Source: Bacteroidota bacterium
Lineage (GTDB): Bacteria; Bacteroidota; Bacteroidia; Bacteroidales; Prolixibacteraceae
DNA: 64,000 nt
Assembly (NCBI GenBank): GCA_024278975.1
Contig: JAJRSD010000105.1
Location: forward strand, 1-64,000
Direction: 5' to 3'
A model generated the notes under the pieces. That model saw only the letters and a list, made by a program, of their open reading frames with translations. It was not told the origin of the DNA and made no database searches. Shown one piece after another: positions 1 to 9,500 of the stretch (its first letter is position 1; every line of letters begins with the position of its first letter). The position numbers were made by a program, and so were the translations under genes.

Positions 1-45
1 GTGGTCAGATTTATCTGACTGCAAAATTATCAGGGTGAGTAATCC
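1..45 (+). repeat. Family A hairpin repeat, partial copy (A0)
   Basis: This is the right half of the family A element described at 3955-4545. It holds the second hairpin, with loop core AGATTTATCT, and the terminal CAGGGTGAGTAATC arm. The left half lies outside the window. It shows that the repeats also flank the downstream side of the PorP gene, so the surface-protein locus is bracketed by them. Confidence 0.85.
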
Positions 46-143
46 AAACCTAACAACCCATTTTCAGTAAGCACTCATATACATCTCCTTTTGTAGCCGC
101 TCCTTTAAATTTAGCACCACGGCGATCCGGGTTTCATACGTAT

Positions 144-1052
144 TTATTGAAATAAATCAAAATTATAACCAAACATTATTTCGTGGGTTCCATTGTTAAA
201 GGTATTTAGGTTTGTATAGGTAATATCGTATGAGTAGCCAATTCGTATTTTCTTTATTTTAAATTGTGCCAGAATACCGTAAGAATCGTTTAGGCGAAAC
301 ATTCCGCCAACCCAAAATTGCTCTTTAAAACCTACCATTGCAGTGAGATCCCATGTAACCGGAGCAATTTTAACATACCTTATCATCGAGCTTGCTTTTA
401 ACTGGATATTCTCGCCCAGAATAAATTTTCTGCCGGCAATAAAATAGAGATGAATCTCCTCTCTTTGAACATAATCGGTTTCATAATCATCGCGGTTAAT
501 AGTGTTTCTGATAAGTTTTGGTACCGAAAATCCAAAGTAAGTCTGGTCGGAGTAGAGATAAAATCCAACTCCGAAATTTGGGAGGAAATTTTTATAAATA
601 TCTCTGGAAAATATTGGATCGGGATCAATCGGATCCAACTCGGTAAGTGCAGCCCGGTAGAAACTAACACCTCCTTTTAAACCCATTCCAAGTCTGAATT
701 TTTCTGAGATTTTTAAAAAATGGGAGTAATCGAAGTAAACACCGGTCTGTTTTTGAGGTCCTATTTTATCGTTTAATACAGAAAAACCAAGTCCTGTATT
801 TTTATCCTTTAAATGTGTATTATACGAAAACGAAAGGGTTTTGGGTGCACCTTCGAACTGTACCCACTGATTGCGCGATACCATCATAAAACTACCCAAC
901 TCTGCCGAACCGGCAAATCCCGGGTTTATAACAAGCAGGTTATCCATATATTGCGTGTACATCGGATCTTGTTGCGCATTAGCATTTTCTGTAAAAGCAA
1001 AAAGTGCTGATGCTACAATTAAAACAGACGATATTTTTCTCACTAATCTCAT
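144..1052 (-). CDS. PorP/SprF family type IX secretion outer-membrane protein
   Basis: A 302-residue protein with a signal peptide (about residues 1-26, ending in NANAQ) followed by QQDPMYTQYMDN, the usual start of mature PorP/SprF proteins, then a run of amphipathic beta strands ending in aromatic-rich GYNFDLF, as expected for an outer-membrane barrel. Family knowledge: PorP/SprF proteins help to export and anchor partner proteins carrying a type B (CHU_C/gliding) C-terminal domain. Here it lies four bases downstream of just such a protein (1057-3072) and is almost certainly co-transcribed with it. The start is the ATG at 1050-1052. Assignment to the family is firm; the dedicated pairing with its neighbour is inferred from context. 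Confidence 0.93.
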   Translation of the reverse strand: MRLVRKISSVLIVASALFAFTENANAQQDPMYTQYMDNLLVINPGFAGSAELGSFMMVSRNQWVQFEGAPKTLSFSYNTHLKDKNTGLGFSVLNDKIGPQKQTGVYFDYSHFLKISEKFRLGMGLKGGVSFYRAALTELDPIDPDPIFSRDIYKNFLPNFGVGFYLYSDQTYFGFSVPKLIRNTINRDDYETDYVQREEIHLYFIAGRKFILGENIQLKASSMIRYVKIAPVTWDLTAMVGFKEQFWVGGMFRLNDSYGILAQFKIKKIRIGYSYDITYTNLNTFNNGTHEIMFGYNFDLFQ

Positions 1053-1056
1053 TCAA

Positions 1057-3072
1057 TTACCTGTCTAAATAAATCGATCCTCCAATTGGTGCAACTCCAT
1101 TTCCAAGATTTAAAACGTAATAATATGTACCCGTTGGAAGTTCTTCGTTTCCGAACATAAATCCTGTATTCGATTTGCCATCCCAAAATTGAGGTGTTGT
1201 ACTAATTCCATAATTTACCGCTTTATAAACTTCGTTTCCCCAGCGGTTAAATATCGAAATCGAGTTCCCTTCGTACTTTTCAATTCCAATAATCTCGAAA
1301 TAGTCGTTTATTCCATCGCCGTTGGGCGAGAAGGCATTTGGTATTAAAAATTCGTATTCGGTTACAAATACATAAACATCGGCTTCATCGCAATTATCAA
1401 AAGAGTCACAAATCTGATATCTAAAAATATCGTTACCGCTAAAAGCTTTATTTGGTGTGTAATGAATAGTAAAGTCGTTATAATCGACATAAGCTGTTCC
1501 GTTAAACGGAGGTTGCATTATTTTCAGACTCAGCGAGTCGATGTTATTATCGGGGTCGATATCGTTATCGAGAACCGCAATTTTAACTTCGGTTAAATAA
1601 GCGGTTGTATCGTAGTCGTCAACTGCAACCGGAGCATGAGTTAATCTGCTCACCATAACCGTGTCGGTATCTGCACAACCAAATTTATCGGTTATTTCGA
1701 GATAGTAGCTGCCAAACCCGCTAACAACCGGATTTGCGGTATTTTCGCCACTATCGATTGTGCCTGAACTTGTTGTCCATAAATATTGGAGAGTTTCGCC
1801 AATACTTGCTGTACCATCGAGAATTGTAGTTTCGCCGTCGTACATTACAACATCGTCGCCGGCATTGGCAATAATCTCTGCAACGGTAATTTTTACCGAA
1901 TCGATAGCCGAAACACCATGGTTATTTGTAACCGTAAGTGTAAACAGAGTTGTGCTGCCCGGTGTAAATACAGGGTTTAATTTGGTTGGGTCGTCCAGAT
2001 TTTCTGTAGGCGACCATAAATAATTGTAAGTTGTTCCGGGTTGTTTATCAACACTGGCTTGTAACGTGTAATTGTTACAGATACCAATTGTTGTATCGCG
2101 CCCGGCATCAACAATAATACCTGCCGGTTCTATAATTTCAATTTGCTGAATAATGGTGTCGCTTAGGCAGCCGTTTCCATCAATCGAATAAACCTCGAGA
2201 GAATAGCTTCCCAACGGACCATCCCATAAAATATTGGCACTGTCTTTTTCAATACTTTCCAAATCGGTCGATGTTCCTTCAGCAGGAGTTACATTCCAGA
2301 AATAGCTGGCATTTGTACTGTTGCCCGTAATCAGTTCAATAACATGTTCCACCGAAGTTCCTTTGTAAACATCGGTTGTTTGTGTTATAAATTGCAACTG
2401 CGGACTGGCAAAAATAGTACGGATATGCTTATTCCTGTTTGTATTTAACGGAATAGTTGCATTGTTGCGATCAATTGCACTTAACATAATAACAGAAACT
2501 TTACTGTCTGCTCCCGGGACGACATTAAACCAATCGTCGGGTATTTGTAAAGTTTGTTCGTTAAAACTCACTGACTGTGAACGACTTGTACCATTTACGG
2601 TAAATTCAATACGAACAGGGAAATAGATAGAATCTAAAGGAGAACCTTTGTTGTCGAGAATATCTATCGTGATTTCGAAACTATTCCCTGTAAAACTATA
2701 GCACGCACTGCCGGAAAGGTTTTTAAACCCAAGTAGCCTGTTGTTAGGTAAAACGTTAACTGCCTGTGCTTTTGCATTTGTACACCCTGTTGCATCGGTT
2801 TCGGTAACTTTTAGATAGAACATACCAAACTTTAACCAGTGAATATTTACTTCGCTGGAGTCAGGTGGTTCAATAAAATAGAATTCCGAAGGATCTGCTT
2901 CAATGTCGGGGTTAAAATTTTTATATACTCCCCAGATATATTTACTACCGGAGTGATAATCGACAAAATGATTTGTCTCGGCATCTTCGTAAACGACAAA
3001 AGCCTCCTGCGCTGCCCCAAATTGGGCAGCGAGGAGGGTAAATATCATTATGAAAAATGCCTTAGTCTTCAA
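1057..3072 (-). CDS. Secreted multidomain protein with gliding-motility (CHU_C, type B) C-terminal domain
   Basis: A 671-residue exported protein with a signal peptide at about 1-21. PKD/SprB-like beta-sandwich repeats occupy roughly 225-475 (for example the VDAGRDTTI and ANAGDDVVM repeat starts). A cadherin-like/Ig module begins at about 480 (APVAVDDYDT, VLDNDIDPDN). The last ~93 residues (from NAFSPNGDGINDYF, with IFNRWGNEVY, FWDGK and PTGTYYYVL) are a textbook gliding-motility-associated C-terminal domain, which directs T9SS export and cell-surface attachment. PorP/SprF follows after four bases, and two small secreted proteins precede it, so it is probably the anchor or scaffold of a surface structure. 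The ligand is unknown. Confidence 0.9.
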   Translation of the reverse strand: MKTKAFFIMIFTLLAAQFGAAQEAFVVYEDAETNHFVDYHSGSKYIWGVYKNFNPDIEADPSEFYFIEPPDSSEVNIHWLKFGMFYLKVTETDATGCTNAKAQAVNVLPNNRLLGFKNLSGSACYSFTGNSFEITIDILDNKGSPLDSIYFPVRIEFTVNGTSRSQSVSFNEQTLQIPDDWFNVVPGADSKVSVIMLSAIDRNNATIPLNTNRNKHIRTIFASPQLQFITQTTDVYKGTSVEHVIELITGNSTNASYFWNVTPAEGTSTDLESIEKDSANILWDGPLGSYSLEVYSIDGNGCLSDTIIQQIEIIEPAGIIVDAGRDTTIGICNNYTLQASVDKQPGTTYNYLWSPTENLDDPTKLNPVFTPGSTTLFTLTVTNNHGVSAIDSVKITVAEIIANAGDDVVMYDGETTILDGTASIGETLQYLWTTSSGTIDSGENTANPVVSGFGSYYLEITDKFGCADTDTVMVSRLTHAPVAVDDYDTTAYLTEVKIAVLDNDIDPDNNIDSLSLKIMQPPFNGTAYVDYNDFTIHYTPNKAFSGNDIFRYQICDSFDNCDEADVYVFVTEYEFLIPNAFSPNGDGINDYFEIIGIEKYEGNSISIFNRWGNEVYKAVNYGISTTPQFWDGKSNTGFMFGNEELPTGTYYYVLNLGNGVAPIGGSIYLDR

Positions 3073-3082
3073 CTAAATGCTT

Positions 3083-3892
3083 TTAGTTAGTACCAATAGT
3101 TGTTGTGTGTGGTCTTGCTACATCAGTATCGTCAGCTGCAGTACCGCTTCCATTATCAGTAACGCCATGACTTGTTATACCATTTGAATGGGTAACCGCT
3201 TGGTTAAAGTCAGCTGCAGTACCATTAGGATCTGTTGAATTGTCGTACAGTGTAGCATTAGTAATAACAAACTGTAAGGTTACGGCGTTTGCATCATTTA
3301 CAGTTACAGTACCTGCTGTAACAGATCCATTTCCTGAAGTAACAGTTGGAACAGAAGATAACCCAGCAGTCGGCGTAAATACGTCGGCTATATCAAACGT
3401 GTAACCCGTTGCAGTTCCAAGTCCGGTTGGTGTTACAACATAAGAAACTGTGGCAGTTCCATGATTATATTTTGGAGTGTTTCCATTTAAGGTTACAACA
3501 ACATCATTATCGTAACAAGCAGTTGTTGTTTGATTAGATGCAATACTTAAATAAAACTGACTTTCTGTAATTTGCACAGGTAGTACCTTGTGGTTTGTAC
3601 ATGAACCATCATTTTCAATAACGTGTACATAGTACCAATCACCCACTGCTACGCTTGATGCCCATGTAATTGTAATTGCTGCACCTGTTGTACCTGACAA
3701 AACTGCATCTGCTCCGGCATCTGTTGATAAATCACCTTTTGTTACCGACCAAGTATAGGTGTTACTGTTATCTGTGACAGAATATGCCCACGTAGAACCA
3801 GGAGTTGGAGTTTCCCCTGTGTTTTGTGCAAACAAATTCGAACTAATTGCGGTCAATAAAACCGCTGCAAAAATTAAAACTAACTTTTTCAT
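3083..3892 (-). CDS. Small secreted Ig-like protein, paralogue of 5280-6044
   Basis: A 269-residue protein with a clear signal peptide (about 1-22, ending NLFAQ), rich in Thr, Ser, Val and Asn with predicted all-beta character. Near the N-terminus the pattern GSTWAYSVTDNSNTYTWSV matches GSTHDYTVTAESTGNTLAWSV in the protein at 5280-6044, so the two are paralogues. The C-terminus ends in HTTTIGTN, resembling the PNTxxIxxD ends of the other two secreted proteins of this locus. No known family is recognised. It sits 10 bases upstream of the CHU_C protein, so co-transcription is likely. I infer a structural subunit or partner of the surface protein; function is not known. Confidence 0.75.
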   Translation of the reverse strand: MKKLVLIFAAVLLTAISSNLFAQNTGETPTPGSTWAYSVTDNSNTYTWSVTKGDLSTDAGADAVLSGTTGAAITITWASSVAVGDWYYVHVIENDGSCTNHKVLPVQITESQFYLSIASNQTTTACYDNDVVVTLNGNTPKYNHGTATVSYVVTPTGLGTATGYTFDIADVFTPTAGLSSVPTVTSGNGSVTAGTVTVNDANAVTLQFVITNATLYDNSTDPNGTAADFNQAVTHSNGITSHGVTDNGSGTAADDTDVARPHTTTIGTN

Positions 3893-3954
3893 AATGATAA
3901 AATTTAAATGTTTAAAAAATTAATAATTGTAAAATGTTTATTTGTTTTTTGTTT

Positions 3955-4545
3955 GATGACTCTCCCTCTTATCCCTCTCTTTGCAAAGAGAGGGACGATA
4001 CAGCAGTGGTCTGATTTATCAGACTGCTGTTGTTGCAGGGTGAGTAATCTCACATTAAGTTTTTATTTTTTTCTTTTTAATACTCATGTCTTAAAATATT
4101 TTTGTCTGATATTTTTTCAGATGACTCTCCCTCTTATCCCTCTCTTTGCAAAGAGAGGGACGATACAGCAGTGGTCTGATTTATCAGACTGCTGTTGTAG
4201 CAGGGTGAGTAATCTCACATTAAGTTTTTATTTTTTTCTTTTTAATACTCATATCTTAAAATATTTTTGTCTGATATATTTTTAGATGACTCTCCCTCTT
4301 ATCCCTCTCTTTGCAAAGAGAGGGACGATACGGCAGTGGTCTGATTTATCAGACTGCTGTTGTAGCAGGGTGAGTAATCTCACATTAAGTTTCTATTCTT
4401 TTCTTTTTAATACTCATATTTTAAAATCTTTTTGTCTGATATATTTTTAGATGACTCTCCCTCTTATCCCTCTCTTCGCGAAGAGAGGGACGATTATTTG
4501 GTAGTCAGATTTATCTGACTGCCAAATAATCAGGGTGAGTAATCT
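3955..4545 (+). repeat. Family A multi-hairpin repeats, copies A1-A4
   Basis: Four direct copies of a ~96-nt element at 3955-4050, 4120-4215, 4285-4380 and 4450-4545, with a 165-base period; the ~69-base AT-rich linkers are also conserved. Each copy has an outer arm (GACTCTCCCTC), a perfect hairpin (CTCTCTTTGCAAAGAGAG in A1-A3, CTCTCTTCGCGAAGAGAG in A4), a second hairpin with a constant TGATTTATCA or AGATTTATCT core but variable arms, and a closing CAGGGTGAGTAATCT that is nearly complementary to the outer arm. Arms change together between copies, so pairing is conserved. The copies fill the gap upstream of the secreted protein at 3083 and abut the DUF559 gene. Confidence 0.95.
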
Positions 4546-4562
4546 ATGTTTCTTTTCATATC

Positions 4563-4940
4563 TTAATATCCTTCTCTAAAAATAAAACTCTCAATATCTT
4601 TTAAAACCTGTCCAATATTTCTAATCTCTTCATTTTTAAATCTCTTTATTCTTAGCCCCATATTGGTCAGTATTTCCTCTCGCCGATTATCGTAATCTTT
4701 TTGAAAGTCATGTATTTTACCATCAATTTCTATAATTACTTTTTTCTCGGCACAATAAAAATCGGGAACAAAAAACAGTGGTTTATAATTAATTGTATCG
4801 TACACAATAGGATGTTGCCTGTTGAATTTTAATCCAAAAAACTTTCTCCCCCTTAGTTTTTGCCATAATATTTTTTCTTCCTCCGTCATATTTTTACGAA
4901 GTTGTCTGGCTCTTTCTATTGGTGTATGATCGTTACTCAT
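4563..4940 (-). CDS. DUF559 (Vsr-like) endonuclease-domain protein, repeat-embedded
   Basis: A 125-residue protein of the usual size for DUF559 (PF04480), a family structurally related to very-short-patch-repair endonucleases. Visible hallmarks are ARQLRKNMTEEEKILWQKLR at the N-terminus, KFNRQHPIVYDTI, the FVPDFYCAEKKVIIEIDG nuclease core with probable catalytic D and E residues, and HDFQKDYDNRRE. The gene sits between family A copies A4 and A5, with 17 bases on one side and 18 on the other, and no other gene. It therefore looks like part of the repeat element rather than of the surface-protein operon. The nuclease fold is well supported; the link with repeat mobility or maintenance is inference. 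A second DUF559 gene in an equivalent setting is at 60473-60850. Confidence 0.9.
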   Translation of the reverse strand: MSNDHTPIERARQLRKNMTEEEKILWQKLRGRKFFGLKFNRQHPIVYDTINYKPLFFVPDFYCAEKKVIIEIDGKIHDFQKDYDNRREEILTNMGLRIKRFKNEEIRNIGQVLKDIESFIFREGY

Positions 4941-4958
4941 TAATTGTTTTATACTTTC

Positions 4959-5219
4959 GATGACTCTCCCTCTTATCCCTCTCTACGCGTAGAGAGGGAC
5001 GATACAGCAGTGGTCTGATTTATCAGACTGCTGTTGTATCAGGGTGAGTAATCTCACATTAAGTTTTTATTTTTTTCTTTTTAATACTCATATCTTAAAA
5101 TCTTTTTGTCTAATATATTTTTAGATTACTCTCCCTCTTCTCCCTCTCTACGCGTAGAGAGGGACGATTGTTGAGTGCTATGATTTATCATAGCACTCAA
5201 CAATCAGGGTGAGTAATCT
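4959..5219 (+). repeat. Family A multi-hairpin repeats, copies A5-A6
   Basis: Two further copies (4959-5054, 5124-5219) in the same orientation and with the same 165-base period. Both have the first hairpin as CTCTCTACGCGTAGAGAG. In A6 the second hairpin is rewritten as GTTGAGTGCTATGAT/ATCATAGCACTCAAC, a perfect stem of about 19 bp including flanks, around the constant TT loop. It shares little arm sequence with A1-A3, which is good evidence that structure rather than sequence is kept. Confidence 0.95.
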
Positions 5220-5279
5220 ATATTTTTGTCTCTTTTTCTTTCTCAATACTCATATCTCAAAATATTTTTGTCTGATAAA

Positions 5280-6044
5280 TTAATCGGTTGTAATACTAGA
5301 GGTGTTTGGTAGTGCATTAATAGTTTGCGTAGCATCCCAATCATCACTATCCACATCGGGTGTATTGTAATCTAACTCTATTGCAGCGGTAATTGCAAGT
5401 GCAACAGATTGTACTGCAAAAGCATCTCCTGTTACATCCATTGTAATTGTTACGCTCCCGATTCCACTTGTACTTGTTAATGCTGTCAGGTTATATGGTC
5501 CTGTTCCTGTTAATGTGCCTCCCGATACGGTTACATTTGCAATGGTTGCTGTTCCTGCAGGAGTTAAGGTAAAGTCAATTTCCCAGTTGGGGCTCCAACT
5601 TGCATTCGCAGTGGTCATATTAACTGTAAAAGTGATTGATGTTGTCGCATCACCCGATGGGTTTACAGTTCCATCTTTGGCGTTACATGTTGCAGAGGGG
5701 TTGGAAGTACTAACATCGAAAGTGTTTGCTGAAACTACAACTGTTGCTTGACGCAGGGTTATACAACTGCTTCCGTTTGTCTCTCTAAATTGTAATGTGT
5801 ATGTACCCGCAGTATTCCATGTAATATTTACGGTTTCAGAAGCTGCCCCGGAATTTATATCGTATTCCGTTCCGTCATTTCCTTCAACAACACTCCATGC
5901 CAAAGTATTACCGGTACTTTCTGCTGTAACGGTGTAATCGTGTGTAGAACCAACAAGAGGTGTTAAACCTCCCTGTGCCATAACCACTGTGCTAACGAGC
6001 ATAAAAGCTACGGCTGCAATTAAATAAGTAAAAATCTTTTTCAT
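5280..6044 (-). CDS. Small secreted Ig-like protein, paralogue of 3083-3892
   Basis: A 254-residue protein with a signal peptide at about 1-23 (ending VVMAQ). The N-terminal segment GSTHDYTVTAESTGNTLAWSV aligns with the paralogue at 3083-3892. The rest is low-charge, Thr/Val-rich beta-type sequence with two Cys in each half, and the end is LPNTSSITTD. That tail resembles VPNTGNIIPD at the end of the 1025-residue protein upstream, suggesting a shared terminal domain. No database family is recognised. Family A repeats lie on both sides. Probably a component or cargo of the same T9SS/PorP surface system (inference). Confidence 0.75.
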   Translation of the reverse strand: MKKIFTYLIAAVAFMLVSTVVMAQGGLTPLVGSTHDYTVTAESTGNTLAWSVVEGNDGTEYDINSGAASETVNITWNTAGTYTLQFRETNGSSCITLRQATVVVSANTFDVSTSNPSATCNAKDGTVNPSGDATTSITFTVNMTTANASWSPNWEIDFTLTPAGTATIANVTVSGGTLTGTGPYNLTALTSTSGIGSVTITMDVTGDAFAVQSVALAITAAIELDYNTPDVDSDDWDATQTINALPNTSSITTD

Positions 6045-6090
6045 TTTTTATTGTTTTTAAAAGTTTGTAATTAATTATTTTGTCTGTTTT

Positions 6091-6514
6091 ATTACTCTCC
6101 CTCTTATCCCTCTCTTTGCAAAGAGAGGGACGATACCGCAGTGGTCTGATTTATCAGACTGCTGTTGTTGCAGGGTGAGTAATCTCACATTAAGTTTCTA
6201 TTCTTTTATTTTTAATACTCATATTTTAAAATCTTTTTGCCTGATATTTCTTAGATGACTCTCCCTCTTATCCCTCTCTTTGCAAAGAGAGGGACGATAC
6301 CGCAGTGGTCTGATTTATCAGACTGCTGTTGTTGCAGGGTGAGTAATCTCACATTAAGTTTCTATTCTTTTCTTTTTAATACTCATATCTTAATATCTTC
6401 TTATCTAATATATTTTTAGATGACTCTCCCTCTTATCCCTCTCTTTGCAAAGAGAGGGACGATACCGCAGTAGTCTGATTTATCAGACTGCTGTTGTTGC
6501 AGGGTGAGTAATCT
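6091..6514 (+). repeat. Family A multi-hairpin repeats, copies A7-A9
   Basis: Three copies (6091-6185, 6254-6349, 6419-6514), all with the CTCTCTTTGCAAAGAGAG hairpin and the CAGTGGTCTGATTTATCAGACTG hairpin type (A9 has a G-to-A change in the arm). They occupy almost the whole gap between the two upstream secreted-protein genes, so any transcript crossing this gap would carry three folded elements. Confidence 0.95.
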
Positions 6515-6576
6515 CACATTAAGTTTCTATTCTTTTCTTTTTAATACTCATGTCTAAAATCTTCTTGTCTAATTAT

Positions 6577-9500
6577 CTAATCAGGAATAATATTCCCCGT
6601 ATTCGGCACTCCATAAAGAGTAACCGAATCGCTATTATTATCAGTATTTGTTTCAGCAACACCACAATTGTCTTTTACATTTGCAAGTTTAATTGTATAT
6701 GTTTTATCTGTTGATGTTGCGTTGTTCATTATATAGCTAATTGTAATATTGCCGGTGGCATTTTGATTTGTTCCGGTTGCTACATCCGTTGTCCCTTCTT
6801 TTATTGTATAGTCGTAAGTCCAGTCGGTTGAACCTTGTACCAAAGTAATGTCCCATGTAATTGTCGTTTGCGAGCCGGTTTCGCCACTTTGGCAACTGCT
6901 GCCGAGATCTTCTACCCTAATATCAATAATATTTGCTGGTTCAACGGTAACAGTTTGGGTACAGGTTGCAGTGTTTCCGGCATCGTCGGTAACTGTCCAT
7001 GTTACTATTGTATTTCCCATGGGATAGGTTGTCGGTCCATCGTTTGTTAACGAGGCAATGCCACAGTTATCGCTAACCGTTGGAGAACCCAACCCAAAAC
7101 CCGAAGCAGTACATAAACCCGGGTCGGGGGCTACCACAACCGTTGCCGGGCATATAATTGTGGGGTCTTCGGTATCTGAATAATTAATCGTCCACGAATC
7201 GGTATTGTCGCATCCTAACGATGGATTTGTAACCGAAACGGTATAAGTCCCCGGACCGACACCCGACAGATCCTGTGTAGTTTCAGAAAACCCGGGGTCG
7301 CCGGTTTTTGTCCATGCATAAGTGTAATTATCTATCCATGTTGGCGAGCCGCTAAAAGTGCCGTCTGTTCCAGTTATTTCAGATCCTAATGTTGTACCTG
7401 TCCCTTCGAAAAAATTATATCCGGCAAGCAAACCTGTTTCCGAACCGGTATATTCGTAATAACCGGAAGCTAAACTGCTAATTTCGGCAGCCGTTAATGC
7501 TGTACTGTAAAAACCAACTTTTAACATTTGCCCTGGGAAAACACCACCGGTTGGATCCACAACCCCGGCACCAATTTTTGAAGAGTAAGTTGTATTCGCG
7601 CCATAATTTGTTGTTGAGATTCCGCCCGTTGCAACCAAGGTTCCATCGATATAAAGCCGGATATCTGCTCCGTTACCAACTGCTGCAACATGGTGCCACT
7701 GGTTGTCAGGAGGATAAGTACCAATAGAAACACTCCCTCCCGAAGCTGTCCAGCACATTAAAGTACTGCCATTAAAGAAAAACTCAACAACATCGTTTTG
7801 TCCAAACAGACTTGTACGGTTGGGCATATTTGCAAAATCATCAGTTTTTACCCAACCTTCGAGAGTAAAAGCTCCCTGGTTTGAAAGCAGTGTAGAGCCA
7901 ATATCGATATAATCAGGATCGTTAAACTGGATTGGAAAAGGCACCGACAAGTCAATCGTTCCGTTGGTGGAATTCGGACAGTCAACAGTGTTGGGTGTTG
8001 CAGTTAACGGGATTTGAATATCGGCAATAGTTACCGTAATTGATCCGCAAACTGTTCCATCGCAGATTCCTTCGCCCCTAGCGTAATAAGTTGTTGTGGT
8101 AGTTGGCGAAACAATAATAGAGGTTCCTGTTCCAACTGCCGTTCCCCCGCAAGATCCGGAGTACCATTGCCAATGGTCGGCATCGTTTAAATTGCCCGAT
8201 GCAATGGAGAGCGTTGAGCTACCGCCGGCACAAATTGTTGCTGCCGAGGCTGATAAAGTTGGAACATCGGGGGCATTGCAGGCTGATTGTATATTTATTG
8301 TGTAATCTTCTACCTCGCCATCAAAATCATTTTCACAGGATGTTGGCGCTAAATTGTACTTTGTTGAAACCCTCATTCTTGTTGTTCCTATAGCTGCACC
8401 TGCAGGAATTGTTATCGACAAAGGTGAATTAGTTGTTGCCCCATCAGTTACGTTGGTAGCAGTACCCAAATCAAATTCTTCGCCCGTATCAGAAAAGTCT
8501 CCGTTATTATTCCAGTCAATCCAAACCATAGCATAATTTGTATAATTGCCATCAGTATTTAGATTAACAGTTAAATTGTATGAATTGCCAACTGTTACAT
8601 TGGTAGAGATAGCAGTATAATCATTGTACCCGGCTGTTTTTACACCTGTTGCATTGTTTATGGTATTGAAATTAACAAGTGTTACACAGTCGAGATAGTC
8701 CATATTTCCGGAGGAAGAGCAGTAAGCCTCGGTAGTAAACGACCAAACGGAGCAACCAGAAGCTGAACCGATACCATTATAAGGGACAATTTTCCAATAA
8801 TAATCGGTTAAAAAATCTAAATCGGGAGTGGGGGTATATGAAGTTACGTTACCCAAATCGGTGCCGTTTTCAATGTTAGTTGCGGCTGCATCGGTTCCAA
8901 AGTGTATATAATATCCGGTTGCTCCTGCTACAGGATTCCAGGTAAGCGATCCATCAACAGCAAAGCCTGTTAAACCATCGGCAGGCGATATTGGAGTGGT
9001 ACATGATGGAGGTGATGTGGGAGTTCCCTGTACTAAAACGTTATCGAATCTGTGTCGTTTGGGATTAGCATTATTATACACCCGTATTACAACAGTAACA
9101 GAATTTCCATTTAATTGGTTTGTGGTTGCAGTGGCTGATGTAAAGTTTCCACTATTATCACCGTTTGTCTCAAATAATGTTTCTGTACCTCCGTCAATTT
9201 TATAATAAAGTTTAACGTAATCGCTTGCTCCTGCGTTTCCTAGCTTTGAGACATCCACAGAAACAACTACATTTGAAAATGATGAGATATCTATTGTCTC
9301 GGAAGTAAAGACACCTTCCTGATTCATATTTCTACCTTGAACTAGAATATTACTACCAGAACTGCGTACTTCAAAATGATTACCATAGCCAGATGTCGGA
9401 TTTATTATCCATTTTGGAGGAGTACCTGAACCTTGTTGAGTTCCGTCAGAGTAGCTGTTAAAATCCTCACTCCAGATAGTAACCTGCCCAAAAACAGAGG

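Noticed and set aside
3908-4285. 125-codon open frame across family A repeats
   Set aside because: It translates the repeat twice in a row (PLIPLFAKRGTIQQW in each copy), has no start context, and is fully explained by the 165-base period being a multiple of three.
3955-6514. CRISPR array
   Set aside because: The sequence between copies is itself conserved (about 69 bases, AT-rich), units are too long, and no cas genes are present. These are direct multi-hairpin repeats, not repeat-spacer arrays.
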